Shown here: piece after piece, positions 1-7,629 of the stretch
Layout: every line of letters begins with the position of its first letter
Numbering within the stretch: position 1 is the stretch's first letter
Assembly (NCBI GenBank): GCA_963721305.1
Contig: CAVRIR010000004.1
Span: 434,001 to 498,000 of the forward strand
Direction: 5' to 3'
Source: DATAES01 sp963721305
GTDB lineage: Bacteria; Actinomycetota; Acidimicrobiia; Acidimicrobiales; JACDCH01
Length of the DNA: 64,000 bases
The notes under the pieces: generated by a model
Databases searched by the model: none
The model's input: the letters and a program-made list of their open reading frames with translations, nothing else
Told to the model about the DNA's origin: nothing
Made by a program: the position numbers and the translations under genes

Positions 1-216
1 GCGGGCGATGTCCGCCCACGCGATGTCGGGCAACGCGGCTCGTGCTTCGACGGTGAGCGCGTTGGCGGCTTCGCCGATGATCTCCAGGAGCCGCTCTGAC
101 GCGCGCTGCAGCACGAGCTCTTGATCGAATCGAGCTCGGCCAACCTGGATGATCGCGGCGAGCTCGACCGACGCGTCGACGATGTCCGCCAGGCGCTGGT
201 CGTCCGCTCGGCTCAT
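1..216 (-). CDS. HepT-like HEPN ribonuclease toxin (partial)
   Basis: The 72 visible codons from the ATG at 216 read as a helical DUF86/HepT-type protein, with RASERLLEIIGEAANAL followed by an acidic-aromatic stretch (LPDIAWADIAR). The catalytic RX4HXY motif of the family would lie beyond the window edge and is not seen. The ATG overlaps the stop of the MNT-domain gene upstream (ATGA), the usual arrangement of HEPN/MNT pairs. In that family the toxin is an RNA-targeting HEPN protein that the MNT partner inactivates by nucleotidylation. The gene is truncated by the window, so completeness cannot be judged. Confidence 0.75.
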   Translation of the reverse strand, partial: MSRADDQRLADIVDASVELAAIIQVGRARFDQELVLQRASERLLEIIGEAANALTVEARAALPDIAWADIAR

Positions 217-506
217 CCGAGGGGGATGGCTTCCTCGCGGATGTGAGCATCGCGACTGCGGAGGCCTCCGACGGAGACGACATCGACCGGGGCGCCGAGA
301 AGGTCGCGCAGCTCGTCCTGAAGGTGGAGCAGGTCGAACAACGAGCTATCGGGCTCGAACTCGACGAGGAAGTCGACGTCGCTGTTGTCGTGCTCGTCAC
401 CTCTGGCCACCGACCCGAAGATCGCCACCGACTGACCGCGATGGCGGTGTACCGCAGCATCGATTTGTGCCCGATTGCGCTCGACGAGTGCACGGAGCCG
501 GCCCAT
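213..506 (-). CDS. MntA-like nucleotidyltransferase antitoxin
   Basis: This 97-residue protein is a minimal nucleotidyltransferase. It shows the family signature GS-x10-D-x-D (FGSVARGDEHDNSDVDFLV), where the two aspartates bind metal. The ATG at 506 gives the usual compact length of about 100 residues; longer in-frame starts would add a poorly conserved tail. It is translationally coupled to the HepT-like gene by an ATGA overlap. By family knowledge it would AMPylate and neutralise the HEPN toxin (type VII system). The later aspartate (VDVVS) fits the third carboxylate of the fold. Confidence 0.8.
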   Translation of the reverse strand: MGRLRALVERNRAQIDAAVHRHRGQSVAIFGSVARGDEHDNSDVDFLVEFEPDSSLFDLLHLQDELRDLLGAPVDVVSVGGLRSRDAHIREEAIPLG

Positions 507-1059
507 GACCGCGAGGCTACCGACGCCGTGCTGCTCCAACCCGCACCACGAGGGACGTTGCGCGCGGATGTGCCTGATTGAGAATTGGGCTGGCGCGACG
601 GGGTTGCTCGTAGCGTCAGGGATGCGGTTCGGCTCTTGAAGTGCCTGCTGACCGCGAGGTTTGGCGGTTGAACGAACAGCCGTGCCGCTGCAGCACTGCG
701 TGCACTCCACGCTTCGAGCCGACCGGTGACACCACCAGAACGGAGCACCTGAAGCCGCGCGACTTCGAGATCGTCTAGTCCTCGCTCGCTAGTGCCTTCG
801 CGCGTCACGAACCCATCCGGAGCCGTCTTCACCACACCGATGTCGCGGCGAGGCTCGCACAGAACGTCCCCAGCGACGCGGACGCACGCCAGATCCGGCA
901 TATGTCGCCGCGCCAAGCTTCGCGGCGACGCGCGGAGGCACGTGTTCGGACGTAGGGTCGGGTGCTCCCCCCGCTCGCCTGGGCGAAGGCCGCGGCGCCG
1001 CCCAGATGGAAGCAACGCTCCGAAGCGGTGGTCCACCAATTGGGCTCAAGGCCCGTGCG
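507..1059. other. Intergenic stretch without a supported gene
   Basis: Open frames here are arginine- and serine-rich and overlap one another on both strands, as chance frames do in high-GC DNA. A short + frame ending with TAG near 780 reads protein-like for about 25 codons but has no start or recognised family. The stretch separates the toxin-antitoxin pair from tRNA-Ser. Confidence 0.4.
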
Positions 1060-1144
1060 CGGAGGGAGTGGGATTCGAACCCACGGTGGGTTGCCCCACA
1101 CACGCTTTCCAAGCGTGCCGATTCGGCCGCTCTCGCATCCCTCC
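1060..1144 (-). tRNA. tRNA-Ser (GGA anticodon)
   Basis: The minus strand folds into a class II tRNA. The 7-bp acceptor is GGAGGGA with TCCCTCC, the anticodon arm is CGCTT-GGA-AAGCG, there is a long variable arm, and the T-arm is GTGGG-TTCGAAT-CCCAC. The discriminator base is G, as expected for serine. CCA is not encoded. It lies just downstream of the SRP RNA on the same strand. Confidence 0.95.
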
Positions 1145-1157
1145 AAGAAGGCGATCA

Positions 1158-1291
1158 CCCCGTCCTCGCAAGTGGCGGCCAGGCGATCTGCGGCACACCG
1201 CGGGATCCGCTGAGAGCTGCTGCCTCCCGGCCCTGACTCGGTTCACGGTCCGCAGTTGCACAGGACCCGACCGCCACATGCGAGGACGGGG
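1158..1291 (-). ncRNA. ffs: Signal recognition particle RNA (4.5S type)
   Basis: The minus strand contains the SRP RNA core GTCAGGGCCGGGAGGCAGCA. This is the conserved GUCAGG...GNRA...GCAGC element that binds Ffh, here with a GGGA tetraloop. The ends of the segment, CCCCGTCCTCGC and GCGAGGACGGGG, are exact reverse complements and close a long rod of about 134 nt. SRP RNA genes are often found next to dnaX and tRNA-Ser, as here. The exact ends are inferred from the terminal helix. Confidence 0.85.
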
Positions 1292-1336
1292 TCTGCTGAG
1301 GTTACCGCCTCCCACCTGTCGGTAGAGTCGGCTCGC

Positions 1337-3094
1337 ATGTCGTACCAGTCCCTCTACCGGCGCTATCGGCCGCGCCGATTCGCCGATGTGCGGGGACAGG
1401 ATCACATCGTCACCGCCCTCCGAAACGCCGTGCGCGAGGGCCGCGTCGGCCACGCGTACCTGTTCAGCGGGCCGCGCGGCACCGGCAAGACATCGACGGC
1501 GCGCATCCTCGCCAAAGTCCTCAACTGCGCGGCACCGGTCGACGGCGAGCCGGATCTCACGTGTGAGTCCTGCCTTGCCATCGAGGCTGGCGCGAGCTTC
1601 GACGTCCACGAGCTCGACGCCGCGTCCAACAACAAGGTCGACGACATCCGAGAGCTCATCGAACGGGTCGCCTTCGCGACGCCCGGCCGCACCAAGCTCT
1701 ACATCCTCGACGAGGTGCACATGCTGTCGAACGCGGCATCGGCCGCGTTGCTGAAGACGCTCGAGGAACCGCCGCCGGGTGTGGTGTTCGTGCTGGCGAC
1801 CACCGATCCGCAGAAGGTCATCGAGACCATTCGCAGCCGCACGCAGCACTTCGACTTCCATCTGCTCTCCGCTGCGGCGCTCGAGGACTACATCCGCTAC
1901 GTCGTGGACGACGCGGGACTCGACGTCTCCGCCGACGCCATCGACTTCGCCGTGCGGGCCGGTCGCGGTTCGGCGCGCGATGCGGTGTCAGCGCTCGAGC
2001 AGGTGGTGGCCGCAGGGGGCGTGGCCGAGCGAGAGGTCTCGGTCGACGACGTCATCGAGGGACTGGCGGATCGCGATGTCGGGCGCGTCCTCGTCGCAGT
2101 CGCGGACGCGGTCAATGCCGGACGAGATCCGCGCCTTCTCGCTCAGCAACTGGTGGTGCGTCTACGCGACGTCTTCCTGGGCGCGATGAAGGCACCGCTC
2201 GACCATCTCTCGGACGCCGACCGCGCACGCGTCGACGCGTTGCTCGACCGGTTCGAACGCCCGCTCATCACGAGAGCGATCGAGGTGCTCGGCGAGGCAT
2301 TGACGGCGATGGTCGACGCGGTCGACCCCCGCATCGTCCTCGAGGCCGCGCTGGTCCGCTTGGCGAACGTCGAAGCCGACACCTCGCTGGCCGCGTTGCT
2401 CGAGCGGGTCGAACGCCTCGAGGCGTCGCTCGCGGCCGGAGGGGGCGCCGTGCGTCCGGTTGGGCCCACGTCGACTCCGGAAGTGCCGGCCGCTCCCGCG
2501 TCCGGAGGCCGTCCCGCAGACGCGGCGCGCCAGTTGCTGCGCGAGCGCCGTAGCAGTTCGTCTCGCCCAGCGACTCCTGCTGCCCCTGCTGCCCCGGAAG
2601 CAACGGCAGCACCGGCAGCAGTCGCGCCCGAGACCGAGCCGAAGCCCGTGCCGCCGACCCCTACGTTGGACGCGGGCGAGCTTCCTTCCCGTGACGAGCT
2701 GACGCTCGCTTGGGGCGACACGTTGCTGTCGAAGGTGCCGCGCGCCGCGAAACCGCGCTACGCGGGCGGACGGTTCGTGGCCGTCGACGACCGCGGCGCG
2801 GTGTTCGCGCTGCCGAACGAGGCGCATCGGGCGCGATGCGAGGAACACCGCGCCGGGGTCGAGCAGGTGCTCGGTGATCACTTCGGTCGTCCGGTTCCTC
2901 TGGTGCTCGTCGTCGACGACGGCACGCCGGCGTCACCCGCCCCGCTGCCGGCCGAGCAAGTCGACGAACCGGTCGAGGAGGTCGTCGACATCCACGAGCT
3001 CGATGACGCGCCCCCGGACAATCGCTCGCACGTCGACCGCCTCGCGGCCGCGTTCCCTGGTGCCGAGTTGGTGGAGGAGCCCGACGATGGCTGA
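1337..3094 (+). CDS. dnaX: DNA polymerase III gamma/tau subunit
   Basis: This 585-residue clamp-loader ATPase starts MSYQSLYRRYRP, the canonical DnaX N-terminus. Walker A (GPRGTGKTS) is near residues 45-53 and Walker B (LYILDEVHML) near 118-127. The zinc-binding cysteines are around residues 64-79. The AAA+ and collar domains occupy about residues 1-360. An Ala/Pro-rich linker follows, then a C-terminal tau-type region of about 150 residues. It loads the sliding clamp at the replication fork. The ATG was chosen by homology. Its end overlaps ybaB by 8 bp, and dnaX-ybaB-recR form a classic replication/repair operon divergent from ffs. Confidence 0.97.
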   Translation: MSYQSLYRRYRPRRFADVRGQDHIVTALRNAVREGRVGHAYLFSGPRGTGKTSTARILAKVLNCAAPVDGEPDLTCESCLAIEAGASFDVHELDAASNNKVDDIRELIERVAFATPGRTKLYILDEVHMLSNAASAALLKTLEEPPPGVVFVLATTDPQKVIETIRSRTQHFDFHLLSAAALEDYIRYVVDDAGLDVSADAIDFAVRAGRGSARDAVSALEQVVAAGGVAEREVSVDDVIEGLADRDVGRVLVAVADAVNAGRDPRLLAQQLVVRLRDVFLGAMKAPLDHLSDADRARVDALLDRFERPLITRAIEVLGEALTAMVDAVDPRIVLEAALVRLANVEADTSLAALLERVERLEASLAAGGGAVRPVGPTSTPEVPAAPASGGRPADAARQLLRERRSSSSRPATPAAPAAPEATAAPAAVAPETEPKPVPPTPTLDAGELPSRDELTLAWGDTLLSKVPRAAKPRYAGGRFVAVDDRGAVFALPNEAHRARCEEHRAGVEQVLGDHFGRPVPLVLVVDDGTPASPAPLPAEQVDEPVEEVVDIHELDDAPPDNRSHVDRLAAAFPGAELVEEPDDG

Positions 3095-3452
3095 CGACCC
3101 GTCTGAGGACCAGCCGCAGATGCCCGATCTCGGTGGTCTGCTCGACAGCTTCCAGCGGGTCCAGGAGGCCCGCGAGGCGTCCTACGAGGGCACGGCCGGC
3201 GGGGGCGCAGTCGTCGTCCGGGCCAGCGGCGATCTCCAGTTCGAAGCGGTGAGCATCTCGCCCGATGTCGTCGATCCGTCCGACGTCGAGATGTTGCAGG
3301 ACCTCGTGCTCGCCGCGCTCCACGATCTCGCCGCGACGATGGCGGACGCGCAGCAGCAGGCGATGGGTGCGCTCGGTGGCCTCGACATCGGCGGCCTCCT
3401 CGCCGGCACGGCGCTTCCCGAGCCGCCGCCCGGCGAGCTCGGCGAGGGTTGA
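3087..3452 (+). CDS. ybaB: YbaB/EbfC nucleoid-associated protein
   Basis: This 121-residue YbaB-family protein is a DNA-binding dimer that coats the nucleoid. The core shows the family pattern of a glycine-rich hairpin (GGGAVVVRASGDLQFEAVSI), DPSDVEMLQDLVLAALHDL, and a C-terminal tail rich in Gly and Leu. The start overlaps dnaX by 8 bp and the stop overlaps the recR ATG (TGATG), so the three genes are translationally coupled. The assignment rests on both sequence pattern and the invariant dnaX-ybaB-recR order. Confidence 0.93.
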   Translation: MADDPSEDQPQMPDLGGLLDSFQRVQEAREASYEGTAGGGAVVVRASGDLQFEAVSISPDVVDPSDVEMLQDLVLAALHDLAATMADAQQQAMGALGGLDIGGLLAGTALPEPPPGELGEG

Positions 3453-4066
3453 TGGCGGTCTACGCCGCACCCGTTCAGGAGCTGATCGACGAGTTGGGGC
3501 GACTTCCGGGCATCGGTCCGAAGTCAGCGCAGCGCATCGCGTTCCACCTGCTGAAGCTGTCTCGGGAGGACGCCGCCCGGCTGGCCCGTTCGATCACCGA
3601 CGCGAAGGACAAGGTGACGTTCTGCCGCCAGTGCTTCAACATCGCCGAGGGAAGCGGCGAAGCCCTGTGCGGGATCTGCGCCGACGAGCGGCGCGACGGC
3701 TCGGTGATCTGCGTCGTCGAGGAGCCGCGCGACATCGTCGCGGTCGAGCGCACCGGCGAGTACCGCGGCCGCTATCACGTGCTGCAGGGCGCCATCAATC
3801 CGATCGAGGGCGTGGGTCCCGACCAGCTTCGGGTCAAGGAGCTGCTCGCCCGCCTCGACGGCGAGAGTGTGCAGGAGGTCATCCTCTGCACGAACCCCAA
3901 CATCGAAGGCGAGGCGACGGCGCTGTACCTCGGACGGTTGCTGAAACCGCTCGGCGTCCGGGTCACACGGATCGCCAGTGGCCTCCCCGTCGGCGGCGAC
4001 CTCGAGTACGCGGACGAGCTCACCCTCGGTCGCGCCCTCGAAGGCCGCCGAGATGTCGACGCCTGA
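3452..4066 (+). CDS. recR: Recombination mediator RecR
   Basis: This 204-residue protein has an N-terminal helix-hairpin-helix (LPGIGPKSAQRIAFHLL). A four-cysteine zinc finger follows (C58, C61, C73, C76), then a Toprim domain (VICVVEEPRDIVAVERTGEYRG reads as its first strand), and a C-terminal region with TRIASGLPVGGDLEYADE. RecR works with RecO and RecF to load RecA on gaps. The ATG at 3452 overlaps the ybaB stop and is preceded by a purine-rich GAGGG. Length and motifs match the family. Confidence 0.97.
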   Translation: MAVYAAPVQELIDELGRLPGIGPKSAQRIAFHLLKLSREDAARLARSITDAKDKVTFCRQCFNIAEGSGEALCGICADERRDGSVICVVEEPRDIVAVERTGEYRGRYHVLQGAINPIEGVGPDQLRVKELLARLDGESVQEVILCTNPNIEGEATALYLGRLLKPLGVRVTRIASGLPVGGDLEYADELTLGRALEGRRDVDA

Positions 4067-4112
4067 CCCAACCGTTCGAGACCGCGACCGATCCGAAAAC
4101 GCAAACAACCCG

Positions 4113-4166
4113 TGCACCGCCCGGGCGGGTCGGGCGCGGGCGGACGAGATCCGGCCCGCCCGGTGC
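4113..4166. terminator. Candidate bidirectional hairpin terminator
   Basis: Between convergent recR and the thiolase gene, the arm GCACCG...GGGCGGG (4113-4129) pairs with CCCGCCCGGTGC (4155-4166). No U-tract is evident, so intrinsic termination is inferred from position and stem strength only. Confidence 0.35.
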
Positions 4167-4351
4167 GGCACATCGGGTTCAACTCGGACTCAGCGGGTGG
4201 GGATACGGAGTCCGAGCCATGACCTTCGTATTGCGGTCACGTTACAACAGTTGCTGAATCGTAACAACCACCGTTCGGCGACAAAGGAGGCGCTACCCGG
4301 GCGCTCGCGAAGCCAAACCAGGAAATCCAAAGAACATTTCCGGCCGCCGGA

Positions 4352-5533
4352 TCAGGCGACGGACAGCAGGATGGCGTCGCCCTGGCCGCCACCGCCGCAC
4401 AGTGCCGCGGCACCGAGGCCGCCACCGCGACGGCGCAGCTCGTGCAGCAGCGTGAGGGCGAGCCGGTTGCCGGACATGCCCACCGGATGGCCGAGGGCGA
4501 TCGCCCCGCCGTTGACGTTGACGATGTCGTCGGTGATCCCGAGATCGCTCATCGCCGCGATGCCGACCGCGGCGAACGCCTCGTTGAGCTCGAACAGGTC
4601 GATGTCACTGACCGACTTGCCGGCCTTCTCGAGCGCACGTTTGATCGCACGGGACGGCTGGGTCAGCAGCGACGGGTCGGGACCGGCGATCTGGCCGTAG
4701 CCGACGATCTCGCCGAGCGGCTCGACCCCGAGCGCCTCCGCTCTCGCCTTCGTCGTGACGATGACGGCCGATCCGGCGTCGGAGATCTGCGAGGCATTGC
4801 CGGCGGTGATGTTGCCGGCCTTGTCGAACGCCGGCCGCAGCGCGCCGAGGGACTCGACCGTCGTGCCGGGACGCACACCCTCGTCGGTGTCGAACAGGAT
4901 CGGATCGCCCTTCCGCTGCGGGATCTCGACTGGCACGATCTCGTCAGCGAACTTGCCGTCCTTGATGGCGGCCGCGGCACGTTCGTGTGACTTCGCGGCG
5001 AGATCGTCCTGTGGCTCACGGGCGATGTTGGCCGAGGCGGCGTACTTCTCGGTGGCGCCGCCCATGGCGACCTTGTCGAACGCGCAGAACAGGCCGTCGG
5101 ACGCGCACGAGTCGACCAGGGTGCCGTCGCCGTACCGGTAGCCGGCGCGGGCCCCGGGCAGGAGGTACGGCGCCTGCGTCATCGATTCCATGCCGCCGGC
5201 CACGACGATCTCGGCGTCGCCCGCCTGGATCATCTGATCGGCGAGGTAGATCGTGTTGAGCCCGGAAAGGCAGACCTTGTTGATGGTGGTTGCGGGCACC
5301 GACATCGAGATGCCCGCGTTCACCGCCGCCTGGCGAGCCGTGATCTGACCGGTGCCGGCCTGCAGCACCTGACCCATGAAGACGTAGTCGATCTGCTCAG
5401 GGGTCAGCCCGGCCCGCTCGAGCGCGGCCTTTATGGCGAAGCCTCCGAGCTCAGCGGCGGAGAAGCCCGCCAGTGCACCGGACAGCTTGCCGATCGGCGT
5501 ACGAGCGCCGGCGATGATGACGGATCCGGCCAT
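4352..5533 (-). CDS. Acetyl-CoA C-acetyltransferase (thiolase)
   Basis: This 393-residue thiolase condenses two acetyl-CoA to acetoacetyl-CoA or does the reverse. The nucleophile C88 (NKVCLSG), H349 (GGAIALGHPVGMSG) and C379 (LCGGGGQG) are all present. Start ATG at 5533 is preceded by a strong GGGGAGGAC site. It is transcribed divergently from ccr. With hbd and ccr in this window it can feed crotonyl-CoA into the ethylmalonyl-CoA route; that role is inferred from context, since thiolases of this type also act in degradation. Confidence 0.93.
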   Translation of the reverse strand: MAGSVIIAGARTPIGKLSGALAGFSAAELGGFAIKAALERAGLTPEQIDYVFMGQVLQAGTGQITARQAAVNAGISMSVPATTINKVCLSGLNTIYLADQMIQAGDAEIVVAGGMESMTQAPYLLPGARAGYRYGDGTLVDSCASDGLFCAFDKVAMGGATEKYAASANIAREPQDDLAAKSHERAAAAIKDGKFADEIVPVEIPQRKGDPILFDTDEGVRPGTTVESLGALRPAFDKAGNITAGNASQISDAGSAVIVTTKARAEALGVEPLGEIVGYGQIAGPDPSLLTQPSRAIKRALEKAGKSVSDIDLFELNEAFAAVGIAAMSDLGITDDIVNVNGGAIALGHPVGMSGNRLALTLLHELRRRGGGLGAAALCGGGGQGDAILLSVA

Positions 5534-5816
5534 CAGGGTCCTCCCCCCGGGATCTGAAACAGTCTCGTCAGTGTACGGAGAAGGACTTTGGGCGCGAAAT
5601 CCCACGTTGACCTTGAGCTCAGTTGTCCGTGTTCGGATGCTGGTCGACGGTGTAGCGACCGGCTCGGACCACGACGGGGTTGAGCGACTTGCGGGCGGCG
5701 TTGCGGACCGCACCGGCCACGAGGTGGGAGCGTACTAACCGACGCAAGCCCCTCTCGGGCGTGTGCGGCCGCGGCGAGGTGGTTCCGCCCCGTCGGCCGG
5801 CAGTAGCTTCCGCCGC

Positions 5817-7157
5817 ATGCAGGAGATTCTCGACGCCATCGTGTCGGGCGCTTCCGGTGACGAGATCGCCGGCCTCGCCATCCCCGAGTCGTACCGGGCC
5901 GCGTTCGTCACTCGGGACGAGCAGACGATGTTCGAAGGACTCGATTCGTCCGACAAGGATCCGCGCAAGTCGCTCCACGTGGACGATGTCGCGACTCCTG
6001 AACTCGCGCCCGACGAGGCGTACATCGCGGTGATGGCGAGTGCCATCAACTTCAACACGGTGTGGACGTCGATCTTCGAGCCCTTGCCGACGTTCCTGTT
6101 CCTCGACCGGCTGGGCAAGGAATCGCGGTCGGGCGCGCGCCACGCGCTGCCGTACCACGTGGTCGGATCGGACGGGTCGGGCGTCGTGCTGAAGGTCGGC
6201 GACGCGGTGCGCAACTGGAAGCCGGGCGACCGCGTGACCATCCACTGCAATTACGTGGACGACCAGGATCCATCGGCGCACGACGATTCGATGCTCGCTG
6301 CGAACCAGCGCATCTGGGGGTTCGAGACGAACTTTGGCGGGCTGGCCGACCTCGCGGTCGTCAAGGCGAACCAGCTCATGCCGAAGCCGGCCCACCTGAC
6401 GTGGGAAGAAGCAGCGTGCAACGCGCTGTGCAACTCCACCTCGTACCGCATGCTCGTGTCTCACAACGGCGCCCAGATGAAGCAAGGCGACACCGTGTTC
6501 ATCTGGGGCGCGACCGGCGGGCTCGGCGGCTACGCGGTGCAGTACGTCCTCAACGGCGGCGGCACGCCGGTCGGTGTCGTCTCGTCGCCCGAGAAGGTCG
6601 ACTTGCTGCACGGCCTCGGTTGTGAAGCGGTCATCGACCGCAAAGCGGCGAACTACCAGTTCTGGAAGGACGAGCACACCCAGGACGAGGGCGAGTGGCG
6701 GCGGCTGGGCAAGGACATCCGATCGCTCGTGGGTGAAGACCCGAACATCGTCTTCGAGCACCCGGGACGCCAGACGATGGGCGCCTCGGTGTTCGTGTGT
6801 GCGCGCGGCGGCATCGTCGTGACCTGCGCGGCGACCTCCGGCTACATGATCGAGTACGACAACCGCCATCTGTGGATGAAGTTGAAGTCGATCAAGTCGT
6901 CGCACTTCGCCAACTACCGCGAGGCGTGGGACGCGAACCGTCTCATCGCCAAGGGTGCGATCCAACCGATCCTGTCTGCCGTCCATCCGCTGACCGAGGT
7001 CGGCGAGGCGGCGTACGCCGTTCACAAGAACCTGCACGAAGGGAAGATCGGCGTGCTGTGCCTCGCGCCCGAAGAAGGGCTCGGCATCGACGACCCCGAC
7101 TTCCGCGAGAAGGTCGGCGAGGACAAGATCACGTTGTTCCGGAGGCATGGCGCATGA
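5817..7157 (+). CDS. ccr: Crotonyl-CoA carboxylase/reductase
   Basis: This 446-residue medium-chain dehydrogenase-type enzyme makes (2S)-ethylmalonyl-CoA from crotonyl-CoA, CO2 and NADPH. It carries the Ccr-specific landmarks KDPRKSLHVDDV, SIFEPLPTFLFL, RIWGFETNFGGLA, NQLMPKPAHLTWEEAA, the NADPH loop WGATGGLGGYA, and FEHPGRQTMGASVF. It also has the C-terminal HFANYREAWDANRLI and LAPEEGLG. Start MQEILDAI matches actinobacterial Ccr. Its stop overlaps the epimerase start (ATGA). It is the diagnostic enzyme of the ethylmalonyl-CoA pathway, though in some actinobacteria it instead supplies extender units. Confidence 0.97.
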   Translation: MQEILDAIVSGASGDEIAGLAIPESYRAAFVTRDEQTMFEGLDSSDKDPRKSLHVDDVATPELAPDEAYIAVMASAINFNTVWTSIFEPLPTFLFLDRLGKESRSGARHALPYHVVGSDGSGVVLKVGDAVRNWKPGDRVTIHCNYVDDQDPSAHDDSMLAANQRIWGFETNFGGLADLAVVKANQLMPKPAHLTWEEAACNALCNSTSYRMLVSHNGAQMKQGDTVFIWGATGGLGGYAVQYVLNGGGTPVGVVSSPEKVDLLHGLGCEAVIDRKAANYQFWKDEHTQDEGEWRRLGKDIRSLVGEDPNIVFEHPGRQTMGASVFVCARGGIVVTCAATSGYMIEYDNRHLWMKLKSIKSSHFANYREAWDANRLIAKGAIQPILSAVHPLTEVGEAAYAVHKNLHEGKIGVLCLAPEEGLGIDDPDFREKVGEDKITLFRRHGA

Positions 7158-7627
7158 GCCCGCTCACTGCACGCAATCCAAATGAAGACAGGGCCGAGCA
7201 GAGCATCGAGTCCGGCCAGACGGTTTCGATGCTCACGGAGATCGATCACGTGGCGATCGCGGTGCGCGATCTCCCGGCCGCGATCGACTACTACCGCGAC
7301 ACGTTCGGCGCGGTCGTGGACCATCGAGAGGTCGTGGACTCCGACGGGGTCGAGGAAGCACTGCTGAAGGTGGCTGACTCCTACATCCAGTTGCTGACGC
7401 CCACGCGTGACGATTCACCGGTGGCGAAGTACCTGGAGAAGAAGGGCGAGGGCCTGCATCACGTGGGCTACCGCGTGCGCGACTGCGCCGAGGCGTTGCA
7501 GGCGGTGAAGGACCAGGGCGGGCAGGTCATCGATCAGCAACCCCGTCCCGGTTCGCGTGGCACCACGGTCGCGTTCGTGCATCCCAAGGCGGCCTTCGGC
7601 ACGCTCATCGAGCTGGTCCAGGAGTAG
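7154..7627 (+). CDS. Methylmalonyl/ethylmalonyl-CoA epimerase
   Basis: This vicinal-oxygen-chelate protein has DHVAIAVRDLPAAIDYYRDTFG and GLHHVGYRVRD, which supply the metal histidines, and ends TLIELVQE. It interconverts the 2R and 2S epimers of ethylmalonyl- and methylmalonyl-CoA. The family core begins at MLTEIDHV (7229). I chose the ATG at 7154 because it overlaps the ccr stop and has a GGAGG at 7141-7145 with 8-nt spacing, whereas 7229 has no such site. The choice adds 25 residues of unclear role. Placement directly after ccr supports the pathway assignment. Confidence 0.9.
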   Translation: MSPLTARNPNEDRAEQSIESGQTVSMLTEIDHVAIAVRDLPAAIDYYRDTFGAVVDHREVVDSDGVEEALLKVADSYIQLLTPTRDDSPVAKYLEKKGEGLHHVGYRVRDCAEALQAVKDQGGQVIDQQPRPGSRGTTVAFVHPKAAFGTLIELVQE

Positions 7628-7629
7628 CG

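Noticed and set aside
792..1325. Protein-coding genes overlapping tRNA-Ser and the SRP RNA on both strands
   Set aside because: The frames are Arg/Ser/Pro-rich, share no family pattern and cover well-supported RNA genes.
5619..7148. A 509-codon frame antisense to ccr
   Set aside because: It mirrors ccr exactly, a common artefact of high-GC codon use; the composition is Arg/Val/Asp-rich with no motifs.
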